This document shows positions 19,266 through 26,750 of a stretch of DNA of 64,000 nucleotides, piece by piece (position 1 is the stretch's first letter; each line of letters begins with the position of its first letter). The notes beneath the pieces were generated by a model that was given only the letters and a program-made list of their open reading frames with translations, searched no databases and was not told the origin of the DNA. The DNA lies in assembly GCF_004138335.1 (NCBI RefSeq), contig NZ_RYFW01000005.1, forward strand, positions 274,697-338,696, written 5' to 3'. Source of the DNA: Peristeroidobacter agariperforans. GTDB taxonomy: Bacteria > Pseudomonadota > Gammaproteobacteria > Steroidobacterales > Steroidobacteraceae. The translations under genes were made by a program, and so were the position numbers.

Positions 19266-19366
19266 GATTCCGGCGGTCCCGCTGTCGTGGAGCGCCGCCG
19301 AAGCGGCGCTCTTTAGACCGGTGACTTTGCGTCGCCACCTTTCGGTGGCTTTGCCTTTGTCGGACT
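19266..19366 (-). ncRNA. Cyclic di-GMP-I (GEMM) riboswitch, copy 1, upstream of the DUF11 gene
   Basis: The minus-strand RNA has the GEMM-I core in order: AAAGGCAAAGCC, a GAAA-tetraloop stem (19349-19334), GACGCAAAG, CCGGUCUAAAG, a P2 stem of 9 bp with a UUCG loop (19311-19290), and GACAGCGGGACCGCCGG. By manual alignment to the Vibrio Vc2 aptamer, the ligand-contacting G20 position is G, which favours c-di-GMP over cGAMP. It sits between the TonB-like gene and the DUF11 gene, only about 35 bp after the former's stop, so it may be an internal switch in a long transcript. Confidence 0.9.
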
Positions 19367-19401
19367 TACTTTTGATGAATACTCGCGACTTCGTACGACC
19401 C

Positions 19402-20901
19402 TCAGGCCGCTGGCAGGAAGTCGATCGGATACAGAATCGTGATCGCCGGCACGCCTTGCTTGGGGCCGAAGTTGATCGTCTTGACGCGCTCGACCACCTG
19501 CGCCGAAAGCTCTGGAGCATTCATGTCCGAGGCTTGCAACGCGCACATCGACACGCTGCCGTCCGGCTCGATGGTCAGATTCAGCACCATCTGCCCGCGC
19601 AGCGTCGGATCCTTGCGCAGCTCCTTGTTATAAAGCCGATAGAGCGCCGCTTTATAACGATCGAACACGATCTGGATCTCTTCATCCGTGCGTGAGGGGC
19701 CGACGCCATCGCCACTGAGCGGTCGATCCGCTCCGGGCTTGCCGATGCCGCCGATACCGCTGGTGACGCGTGTGGTCTGCACACTCGCCATGCCGCCGTT
19801 ACCGCCCGTGCCGCCGACGCCTCGACTGAGCGAAGCGAGGTTGATGCCGCCGCTCGAGCCAGGCGCGTTCGTCGTCAACATGGCACGTTGAACCGGACCG
19901 GAGTCGCTCGCATTGTTGATCTGCGCCTGCGAGCCGAGCCGTGCGAGCGCTTGATCCTGCTGCATGCCTGCGAATTTCTCGCGGAACGCGAGAATGCCCT
20001 GCTCCGCAACCTTGGGACCTTCACCTGCCGCAGGCTCGGGCACTTCCTGGTCGGGCTTGGCCGCGAGCTTCGGTGCTTCCTTGATCGGCTTTTGCTCGAC
20101 GGGCTTTTCCTGTGGCTTCAGCTTCGGCTGCTCGCGCGCCTGCACCGGTGGCTTCGGACGCGATTCGATCAGCAGGCGCACGATGCGTTCGGGCACCTGC
20201 ACCTCGGGCTCGAGAATGCGCGTCGGTAAAGGAATGTGCGGGACGATCAGCGCGAAGATCAAACACAGCAACAGCGTGGTCGCGGCGGATTTGCGAAAGC
20301 GCTTGTCCTCCTCGCCGCCGCGCGTCCAAGGCATCGACGCCTGGTACGCCGGCAGCCTGCTGATCTCACGCTCGATGATCCATTCCTGCCTGCGCTTCTC
20401 CTCCTCTTCGAGCGCTTCGAAGAGGACGTCTTCCATGAGTGCGGCATGGCTCTCGTGCTGCTTGATTCGATCGACGACAGCCGCGCGGCGATCTTCGATC
20501 TCCTTGACCCGCTCATCGAACTGAGCGACGCGACCTCGAACGCCGCGAACGTAGTTGGCGCTGGCGCCCCGATCGGCGCTCTCGCCCCAGAACAACGCCG
20601 CGCCGCCCATCTTGTCGAGCCTGTCCAGCGCGTTGCAGGCGTCCAGGAGCAAACCGTACTGCGTGCGCTCGGTCGCAAGATCTTCGAGCTCCAGCTCGAC
20701 GGCGCGCAGATCGATCGCGAGCTCATCGACAGCAGCTCGCGCCTGCGCCAGCTCGGATGCCAGCGCCTGCTGGTTCTGTTCATCCGTGCGCAGATCCGCA
20801 CTCGGCGGATCTGAATAGGGTGCATCGGCGCCATCCGCACCGACGGCCTCGGACAAGACCGGAATCTCGTCCGCCCCGAGTCGTGCTTCAGCTGGCCGCA
20901 T
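19402..20901 (-). CDS. TonB-like energy transducer with AgmX/PglI-type C-terminal domain
   Basis: 499 aa. The N-terminal ~200 residues are predicted cytoplasmic and strongly coiled-coil (about 45-190, many Glu/Arg/Leu/Ala). One membrane helix follows (about 205-228, TTLLLCLIFALIVP), then a Pro/Lys-rich periplasmic spacer (about 245-300) and a Gly-rich stretch. The C-terminal ~100 residues have the AgmX/PglI pattern: IVFDRYKAALYRLYNKEL, GQMVLNLTIEPDGSVSMC, and a final ILYPIDFLP. This domain type marks TonB-like proteins of Myxococcus gliding and spore-coat machines. The start overlaps the second exbD stop by 14 nt, with AAGGAGAAGG upstream. It should transmit proton-motive-force work from the TolQ/ExbD channel to the outer membrane. 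Confidence 0.85.
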   Translation of the reverse strand: MRPAEARLGADEIPVLSEAVGADGADAPYSDPPSADLRTDEQNQQALASELAQARAAVDELAIDLRAVELELEDLATERTQYGLLLDACNALDRLDKMGGAALFWGESADRGASANYVRGVRGRVAQFDERVKEIEDRRAAVVDRIKQHESHAALMEDVLFEALEEEEKRRQEWIIEREISRLPAYQASMPWTRGGEEDKRFRKSAATTLLLCLIFALIVPHIPLPTRILEPEVQVPERIVRLLIESRPKPPVQAREQPKLKPQEKPVEQKPIKEAPKLAAKPDQEVPEPAAGEGPKVAEQGILAFREKFAGMQQDQALARLGSQAQINNASDSGPVQRAMLTTNAPGSSGGINLASLSRGVGGTGGNGGMASVQTTRVTSGIGGIGKPGADRPLSGDGVGPSRTDEEIQIVFDRYKAALYRLYNKELRKDPTLRGQMVLNLTIEPDGSVSMCALQASDMNAPELSAQVVERVKTINFGPKQGVPAITILYPIDFLPAA

Positions 20902-21376
20902 TGGCTGCCTTCTCCTTCTGCAAGACGGCCAGCGAAATCTTCCCGTAAGAGGAAGCGCTGCAGGTCGCCATGACTCGTTTCACGATATCGAACGGCAAGC
21001 TCTTGTCGGCGATCACCGTGACCTCGCTCGCCGCAACCGTGTCGGCATCGCTCTTCTTGCCAGTCAGCATGGGCCGCTCGAGCACCTCACGAAGCGGTTC
21101 GACCAGCGGTGTCTGCGTGCCCTGCACTTCCGCGATAGTGGCCACCGCTTCGCCTTGCACGAACACGTGTTCCTTCGTGATCATCACCACGACCGTGTTC
21201 TGCGGCTTCACCTCCGCGGTGGACTGAGGAATCTCGATGCCCTTGGAGTTCTGCACGACTTCCACTTCGGTGGAGTAGATGAGCAGGAACGCCACCATGA
21301 CCGACATGATGTCGATCAGCGGGATCAAGTTGAGCTCCGCGTCCGAACGGGGCTGCGAGCGATTCAATAGACTCAT
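20888..21376 (-). CDS. ExbD/TolR-family channel protein, second copy
   Basis: 162 aa. Short cytoplasmic N-terminus, one membrane helix (about residues 17-36, LIPLIDIMSVMVAFLLIY) containing the proton-carrying Asp of ExbD/TolR, then a periplasmic domain of about 120 aa. It forms an inner-membrane proton channel with the upstream TolQ/MotA-like protein. It is preceded by a different ExbD paralogue (34 bp gap) and overlaps the TonB-like gene. Having two different ExbD-type subunits beside one TolQ matches the AglQ-AglR-AglS arrangement in Myxococcus. Confidence 0.88.
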   Translation of the reverse strand: MSLLNRSQPRSDAELNLIPLIDIMSVMVAFLLIYSTEVEVVQNSKGIEIPQSTAEVKPQNTVVVMITKEHVFVQGEAVATIAEVQGTQTPLVEPLREVLERPMLTGKKSDADTVAASEVTVIADKSLPFDIVKRVMATCSASSYGKISLAVLQKEKAANAAS

Positions 21377-21410
21377 ATGTCGGCTCCTGGGGTCGGCGCT
21401 GCCGCGTCGC

Positions 21411-21938
21411 TCACGGCGCTTCGCCGACCGCGATGTTGGCGAACAGCTCGAGCTTCGTCGTCGTAGCGTCAGGCTGTGTGACTTCAGCAGAACGAATCGC
21501 GTCCATCGCCTGGATCAAGTAGTCGTACTGCACGTCGCGCTCCAACAACACCGATGCATCGTTCGCCTGCGGGTACTCCTGTTTCAGCGACGTCGCCATC
21601 TGGGTCAGCGTGCCGAAGTCGTACTGATCGTTGAGCTTCGGGACGGTCGCGATCAGCTTCGTGCCGTTGGTGAGCTCGAAGCCCTGATGACGAACGATCA
21701 CCTCCAGCCGGAATGCCGGAGGCGTGCCCGCGCTTGCCGAATCCGAGCTGGGCAGATCCAGCTGCAGAATCGTGATGCGGGAGAACACCGCCGTCATCAG
21801 CAGGAACGTGACCAGCACCGTGAAGATGTCGATCATCGGCACCAGCATCAGCTCGACCGGCTTGCGCATCCGAGTCGTGTAACTCGACTGCATCAGCGGG
21901 CCGTCGTAAGCGAACGAACGCGTGTAGTTGGATGGCAT
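21411..21938 (-). CDS. ExbD/TolR-family channel protein, first copy
   Basis: 175 aa. A longer N-terminus (about 28 aa) precedes one membrane helix, LVPMIDIFTVLVTFLLM, with the conserved Asp. The periplasmic part (about 55-175) has the usual alternating strand and helix layout ending near YDYLIQAMDAIRSAEV. It differs clearly from the next ExbD gene, so this is not a recent duplication. It lies 9 bp after the TolQ-like gene in the same direction. Confidence 0.87.
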   Translation of the reverse strand: MPSNYTRSFAYDGPLMQSSYTTRMRKPVELMLVPMIDIFTVLVTFLLMTAVFSRITILQLDLPSSDSASAGTPPAFRLEVIVRHQGFELTNGTKLIATVPKLNDQYDFGTLTQMATSLKQEYPQANDASVLLERDVQYDYLIQAMDAIRSAEVTQPDATTTKLELFANIAVGEAP

Positions 21939-21947
21939 GACGAATCC

Positions 21948-22643
21948 TCAGGCGGCCTTGGAGTGATCCTTCGGCAATTGCGCGAGCTCCAGGCGGTTCT
22001 GCATCCGAGCAGACTGGCGATCGCCGACCAACGTGAGGAACTTCATCGCCGCCGTTTCCAGGCTGCCGATCAGCTCGCCGGTCTTGGTCTGCAGGAACGC
22101 ATGGATGAACAGCACCGGCACGGCGACCATCAAACCGAACGCCGTACAGTTCATGGCCTCGGAGATGCTGGCTGCGAGCAGGTTTGCCTTCTCCGCCGGG
22201 TTGGCGGTCGCAACCGCCGTGAAGGCGTGAATCAAACCGCTGACCGTGCCGAGCAGGCCGAGCAACGTGGCGAGGTTTGCGAACGTGCCGAGATAGTGGG
22301 TGCGCTTCTCGAGTCTCGGAATCAACTCCATCAGATTCGTGCGCATGGCCTTCTCAACATCGTCCACGCGACGCACGGCGCCCTGACGCGCAAGGCCCAC
22401 TGCCAGCAGTTGCGACACTGCTGTTTCATCCTTCGCGGTCGCTTCACGCGCCTTGTCGAAGTCGCCTTCCGTCAGCACCGGTTCCAGGCGATTCCAGGCG
22501 GCGCGGTTCTTGATGGAAAGCCGGCTCAGCGTGACGTAGCGCTCGATCGCGATCGCGGCGGCGGCCGCGGCGACGAACAGGATCGGATACATGAATGCGC
22601 CGCCGCGATTAAAGAAGTTCACGATTGAGTAGAAGATATCCAC
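21948..22643 (-). CDS. MotA/TolQ/ExbB-family proton channel protein
   Basis: 231 aa with the ExbB/TolQ layout: an N-terminal membrane helix (about 17-36, FMYPILFVAAAAAAIAIERY), a cytoplasmic loop of about 90 aa, and two further helices. The conserved GLLGTVSGLIHAF segment is in the second helix and AFGLMVAVPVLFIH in the third. Pentamers of this family form the stator channel around an ExbD dimer and convert proton flux into movement or transport work. Its place beside two ExbD genes and the AgmX/PglI-type TonB protein defines the motor part of the cluster. Confidence 0.9.
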   Translation of the reverse strand: MDIFYSIVNFFNRGGAFMYPILFVAAAAAAIAIERYVTLSRLSIKNRAAWNRLEPVLTEGDFDKAREATAKDETAVSQLLAVGLARQGAVRRVDDVEKAMRTNLMELIPRLEKRTHYLGTFANLATLLGLLGTVSGLIHAFTAVATANPAEKANLLAASISEAMNCTAFGLMVAVPVLFIHAFLQTKTGELIGSLETAAMKFLTLVGDRQSARMQNRLELAQLPKDHSKAA

Positions 22644-22684
22644 GGTGTTGCCTCTTCAGCTGCAGTTACAAAGGGTCGAAAGAT

Positions 22685-23044
22685 TTACTTCGCGTTGGCC
22701 CTGATCTCGTAGTAGCTCAGCTGCCGCATGAACACTTCTTTGTCCACGGGCTGCCGACCGTCGTCGAGGGTCTTGCCGATGCCCAACGTGTCGCCGAGCT
22801 GGGAGCTCTTCCACGGCACGATCACCAGCGCCTTGGGCGCTTCCTGATTTCCCAGGATCGACATGCCCGAGAGCGCCTTGGGTCCCGCATCCGCTTTTGG
22901 TGTGCTTTGCGCAGGCTCGGGTTGGGTCTGGTTCGAGTTCGCTGCTGCCACCGCGGCGACCGACGCGGCCGCGGTCGGCTGATCCGCGGCGAACGTCGTC
23001 GTCGCTAGCAACGAGCATGCGGTGATGAAGAGTCTGCGCATCAT
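22685..23044 (-). CDS. Small exported protein of the envelope-machine cluster
   Basis: 119 aa. A signal peptide (about residues 1-19, ending TTTFA) is followed by a low-complexity Ala/Gln/Pro/Ser linker (about 20-58) and a short conserved-looking end with GNQEAPKALVIVPWKSSQLG and PVDKEVFMRQLSYYEI. I do not recognise a named family. The linker-plus-short-motif layout suggests a periplasmic peptide that docks on another component. It lies between a TPR lipoprotein (10 bp gap) and the TolQ-like gene (41 bp gap), so it is almost certainly in the same transcript. The start could be the first or second Met. Confidence 0.75.
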   Translation of the reverse strand: MMRRLFITACSLLATTTFAADQPTAAASVAAVAAANSNQTQPEPAQSTPKADAGPKALSGMSILGNQEAPKALVIVPWKSSQLGDTLGIGKTLDDGRQPVDKEVFMRQLSYYEIRANAK

Positions 23045-23053
23045 GTCTGTCTC

Positions 23054-23716
23054 CTAGCGCTTGGCTCTGACACTCAAATCGGCCAGCCACTTCGCAGTGT
23101 CGGCATCATCCGGCGCCGCCTGTTGGTAGGCCGTGTAGTGCTGGAGCGCGCAGGCAAGGTCGCCGAGGTACACATCGCAGAGAATCGCGAGGTTGCGTTG
23201 TGCGAAATGGAAGGTTGGAAAGATCTCGAGCGCCTTCTCGTAGCTGGCACGCGCCTCGGTGAACTGCCCCTTGCGTCGATACACCATGCCGAGCTCGTTG
23301 TAGGCGATGGGATGCCGAGGGTTGAGTTGCAACGCCTTCTTCAGGCTTTCCTCGGCTTTCTCGAGATCTCCCGAGCGCGCGTAAGCCATGCCTAGATCGA
23401 TATGAACGGCAGTAACATTTGCCGCGCTCTCGACGATCTTGAGCAACGCAGCGATTCCCTGCTCGTACTGCTGCAACTCCAGCATGCGAACAGCGCTTTC
23501 GTACTCCGCTCGAAGGTCCGCGCTGACTTGCACATCTTCGAGAATCGTGAAGCCGGTCGCGTCCTGTTGAATATCGACGCGGGCCGACGGCGCCACTTTC
23601 GCCGCGGCTTTCTGCACGGGCTTGTCGTGTTTGGCGGACGTCGAGCACGCGGCCACGAACAACGCCGCCAACAACACGGCATGACGCACAGAGCTCATGT
23701 CACTGGCCAATGGCAT
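23054..23716 (-). CDS. TPR lipoprotein (short)
   Basis: 220 aa from the ATG at 23716, chosen because AGGAG lies 6-7 nt upstream; an ATG at 23698, just after the previous gene's stop, is the alternative. Lipoprotein signal with lipobox FVAAC. From about residue 75 there are at least three TPR units (for example AVHIDLGMAYARSGDLEKAEESL and IAYNELGMVYRRKGQFTEARASYEKAL). It is predicted to be lipid-anchored in the periplasm and to act as a protein-protein scaffold. It overlaps the end of the large TPR lipoprotein gene by 17 nt, which indicates translational coupling. Confidence 0.85.
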   Translation of the reverse strand: MPLASDMSSVRHAVLLAALFVAACSTSAKHDKPVQKAAAKVAPSARVDIQQDATGFTILEDVQVSADLRAEYESAVRMLELQQYEQGIAALLKIVESAANVTAVHIDLGMAYARSGDLEKAEESLKKALQLNPRHPIAYNELGMVYRRKGQFTEARASYEKALEIFPTFHFAQRNLAILCDVYLGDLACALQHYTAYQQAAPDDADTAKWLADLSVRAKR

Positions 23717-26700
23717 TGGGAGCTCCTGCGTTGGCTGCGATTGCCGGCTCAGGCGGCGGGGCGGACGGTGTCCGATAGGCATAGCGATCCAGCGATCCCA
23801 GAAAGCCGCTGCTCAGCTCCGCTTTCGCGTAACGCGCAGGCATGAGCTGGGCGAGCTTGGCCAGGCTCTTCTCGATCCACTCGTTGTAGATGCCGGAGCG
23901 GATCAGCTCCAGATTCTTCTCGTGCACGCCAATGGCTTTTTCTTCGAACGGGAACGCATTCTCTTCGAGCGCCAGTTCGTAGTCCTGCAACTGGCCCGCT
24001 TGCAGATCCTTCGGCCGCTCCGATTCCACCAGCGACCGGTTGAAGCCGAAGTACACTTCGGCCATGTAGTAAGTCGCCGCCGCGGTCACGTCACCCACCT
24101 GGTAGTCGACCAGCGCACCCAGCGATTTCATCGCGGCGTCCATGCGCTGTTGCTTCAATTGCAGGCTGCGCTCGAACGGTTGCACGAGCTTTACGGAAGC
24201 GAACTGCGCATACAGCTGTTCGCCGAGCACGAGCGCCGAGCGCGCCGCCAGGGTTCGCGTCCGATTCGTTCTCTCCACCCCTGCGGCTGCATCGATACTC
24301 ACGATCTGCTGCAGCTGCTCGTGATAGCGCGTCAGGTCCTGCGCGCCTTTGTAGAGTTCCGCGATCTTGGAACGCGTCTCCACGCCAAGGTCGAGCGGCT
24401 GCGGGAACTCGTTGACGTACGCCAGGTAGACCGCGAGCGCACGTTCGTTGTTCTTTCCTTGCTCATGCAGATCGCCGGCGAGCAGCAGCGCCTCGCCGCG
24501 CAGCTCCGGTTTGTCGGCCTCCGCAGCGATGCGCTCGTATTCGCTGGCGGCACGCGCGACCTGCCCGCTCTGGCGGTACACGAACGCGATCTGTTTGGTC
24601 GCTTCGCGATTCAGCTCGTGTTCCGGGTAAGTCCGCCGGAATGCATCGAGAACGTCGGCTGCGGCAGTCCAGTCCTCCAATCGGATCAGTGCAGCGCCCG
24701 CATCGTATTCGGCGGCTGCGCGGATCTTCGAAGTCGGCGCCGCCTGCTTGATGCGCAGGAAGTGATTTGCCGCTGCCCGGTAGTCCTGTCCGCTGTTCGC
24801 TGCCTCGCCCTGCTTGTAGATCGAAGCCGCCAGGTTATCCACGAGCGGCGCACGCTTCTCATCCGTTTCCGGCGTCAGCTCGAGGACTCGCGTATAGGCA
24901 AGCTCAGCGTGCGGATATTCCGCAAGATCGAATGATGAGTGAGCAGCCACCGTCCACGCGGAGCGCAGCACGGTCAGATCGGCGGTTGGATAGCGCTCGA
25001 TCAGCTTCTGCGCGGCGCTCAGCGCCGGCTTGAAGTCCTTCAGCTGATAGAGATCGTCGGCCGCCGCACCGAGCACCTTGGGCGCATGCTCGTGTTGTGG
25101 GAACGTATCGGAGAACTTCAGCGAGCTGGCGATCGTGTCGCGCTTGATCGTGGGTTGCTGACCCTCGTCAGCCCCCTGCAGATGCTCGCGATGCGCGAAG
25201 ATCGCGGCATAGCCGGCCGCCGCGGCCTTCTCATGTGTCGGATAGTCGTAGGCAGTCCGCTCGTACTCTCTTGCTGCTTCGCCGAAGTTCTTTTCCTCAA
25301 GCAGCAAGTCGGCCAATTGATAGTTGGTTGGCGGCGAGTCCGCGTCCGTCGGGAAGGAGCTGAGGAACTCCCGGTACCATTGCAGGGCTTCGCGGTAGTT
25401 CGCGGGCTTCTCCTCAGCGAGGTCCGCACGCTGATACTGCGCGTGATAGTGGTTGGCGAGGTCCTTGAGATTGCTCTTCAGATAGCTGACCACCTCGGGG
25501 GACTCATCCATTGCGAAGTGACGCCAGTACTCGGCATGCACCCCATAGGTCTTCGCAAACTCCTTCTTCGAATCCAACACCAGCTTCTGGAAACCGCCTT
25601 TGGTGTAGATCTCGACCACGCGCATGCTGAAATGCGGAGAGGTCCGGTGCAACGGATACAAGCCGATGAATGCTTTGTATGCCGCAGCCGCATCGTGATA
25701 GCGCAGCTTCGTCAGGTAGAACTCGCCGAGGTTGCTGTAGATGCGATCCTCGTAGGTGCGGCTGCCCTTGGCTGCGAAGTACTCGTTGACCACTTCGGGG
25801 CCGCCCAAGTTCGAGAAACTCAGGCTGATGACCCGGAACGTATCGGCCACGCGCCGCTCGTCACCCTCTTCGTGTCGCGCGTTGAAGTCGTAGCCGATCG
25901 ATACTTTGTGATCGAGCAGCGCGATGTATCGGTGCAAGGCTTCATCGTAGAAATCCTGCTTGTAGAGCGTCCAGCCGAGCTTGTAGAGCGCGAGCTCGTA
26001 GTACTCGGAGCGAGCCCCGAGGGCGATGATCGCCTCGTAGGCGCGCTCTGCGTCGCGGAACTTTCTGCGTGTGAAGAAGTACTCCGCGCGGCGAAATTGA
26101 ACTTCGTCGATGTATCTCGACTCGGGATGCGAGTCGATCAGACGCTCCATCGTCTGCATCGCTTCCTCGGTGCGTCCCAGCTCGTCGTACGCGCGGGACT
26201 TCTGATACAGCACTTTGTCGTTATGCTCGTAAGTCGGATACTCGGCCAGCAACTGATCGTAGAGTGCGATCGCTTCCAGCGGTCCCGAAGCCGCCGGTTG
26301 GTTGGATGTTTCGACGGCGTGCCCGCCCGAAGCGAGCTGCGCCTGGCCGGTCGCGCGACGCTCGAAATCCTGTTGCGATTCGGAGAGGTCGGCAATACCG
26401 ACGGCCTTCGGACGCTCGGCGCCCGTCGCAGCGAGCGCCATGCGTTCCGGCGCCGGCTCGGGCGCCTCCAGCTCCACCATTTTTCCATCGCCCAGGATGC
26501 CGAACTGCTTCTCGACCTTCAGGTCGGCCAGACGCCGCATCGCTTCGGGCGTCATTGCGGTCTTCGGCGTTTCCTCGAGATAACGCCGATAACTTTCCAT
26601 GGCTCGGTCGAGGCCCTGATCGACGTGCACATCCGCCGTGTCGGCCGGCACATTGCGCAGCTCCGCCAGGGTCTGTTTGTCAGGGGTGGGCGTGCAGCCC

Positions 26701-26750
26701 GTAACGAGCACTGGAGAGAGAATGAGGACCAGGCGAAGGGGACGCATCAC
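23700..26750 (-). CDS. Large TPR lipoprotein
   Basis: 1016 aa. The signal peptide ends in the lipobox VLVTGC (Cys about residue 19). The rest is nearly all helical TPR-like repeats from about residue 170 to the C-terminus, for example KSRAYDELGRTEEAMQTMERL and EYYELALYKLGWTLYKQDFYDEAL. This is a long solenoid scaffold, like the TPR lipoproteins GltD/GltE of Myxococcus. Its GTG start at 26750 (or ATG at 26747) overlaps the stop of the previous TPR gene, so the two are coupled. It probably spans the periplasm while anchored in the outer membrane. Confidence 0.87.
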   Translation of the reverse strand: MMRPLRLVLILSPVLVTGCTPTPDKQTLAELRNVPADTADVHVDQGLDRAMESYRRYLEETPKTAMTPEAMRRLADLKVEKQFGILGDGKMVELEAPEPAPERMALAATGAERPKAVGIADLSESQQDFERRATGQAQLASGGHAVETSNQPAASGPLEAIALYDQLLAEYPTYEHNDKVLYQKSRAYDELGRTEEAMQTMERLIDSHPESRYIDEVQFRRAEYFFTRRKFRDAERAYEAIIALGARSEYYELALYKLGWTLYKQDFYDEALHRYIALLDHKVSIGYDFNARHEEGDERRVADTFRVISLSFSNLGGPEVVNEYFAAKGSRTYEDRIYSNLGEFYLTKLRYHDAAAAYKAFIGLYPLHRTSPHFSMRVVEIYTKGGFQKLVLDSKKEFAKTYGVHAEYWRHFAMDESPEVVSYLKSNLKDLANHYHAQYQRADLAEEKPANYREALQWYREFLSSFPTDADSPPTNYQLADLLLEEKNFGEAAREYERTAYDYPTHEKAAAAGYAAIFAHREHLQGADEGQQPTIKRDTIASSLKFSDTFPQHEHAPKVLGAAADDLYQLKDFKPALSAAQKLIERYPTADLTVLRSAWTVAAHSSFDLAEYPHAELAYTRVLELTPETDEKRAPLVDNLAASIYKQGEAANSGQDYRAAANHFLRIKQAAPTSKIRAAAEYDAGAALIRLEDWTAAADVLDAFRRTYPEHELNREATKQIAFVYRQSGQVARAASEYERIAAEADKPELRGEALLLAGDLHEQGKNNERALAVYLAYVNEFPQPLDLGVETRSKIAELYKGAQDLTRYHEQLQQIVSIDAAAGVERTNRTRTLAARSALVLGEQLYAQFASVKLVQPFERSLQLKQQRMDAAMKSLGALVDYQVGDVTAAATYYMAEVYFGFNRSLVESERPKDLQAGQLQDYELALEENAFPFEEKAIGVHEKNLELIRSGIYNEWIEKSLAKLAQLMPARYAKAELSSGFLGSLDRYAYRTPSAPPPEPAIAANAGAPNAIGQ

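Noticed and set aside
19195..19338. N-terminal extension of the DUF11 protein beginning MATQSHRSKER
   Set aside because: A similar peptide can be read at about 29.5 kb only because both stretches are riboswitch copies; the true start is 19194.
17470..19695. 741-codon open frame on the plus strand
   Set aside because: Antisense shadow of the DUF11 gene that also runs through the riboswitch and into the TonB-like gene; no ribosome site or domain.
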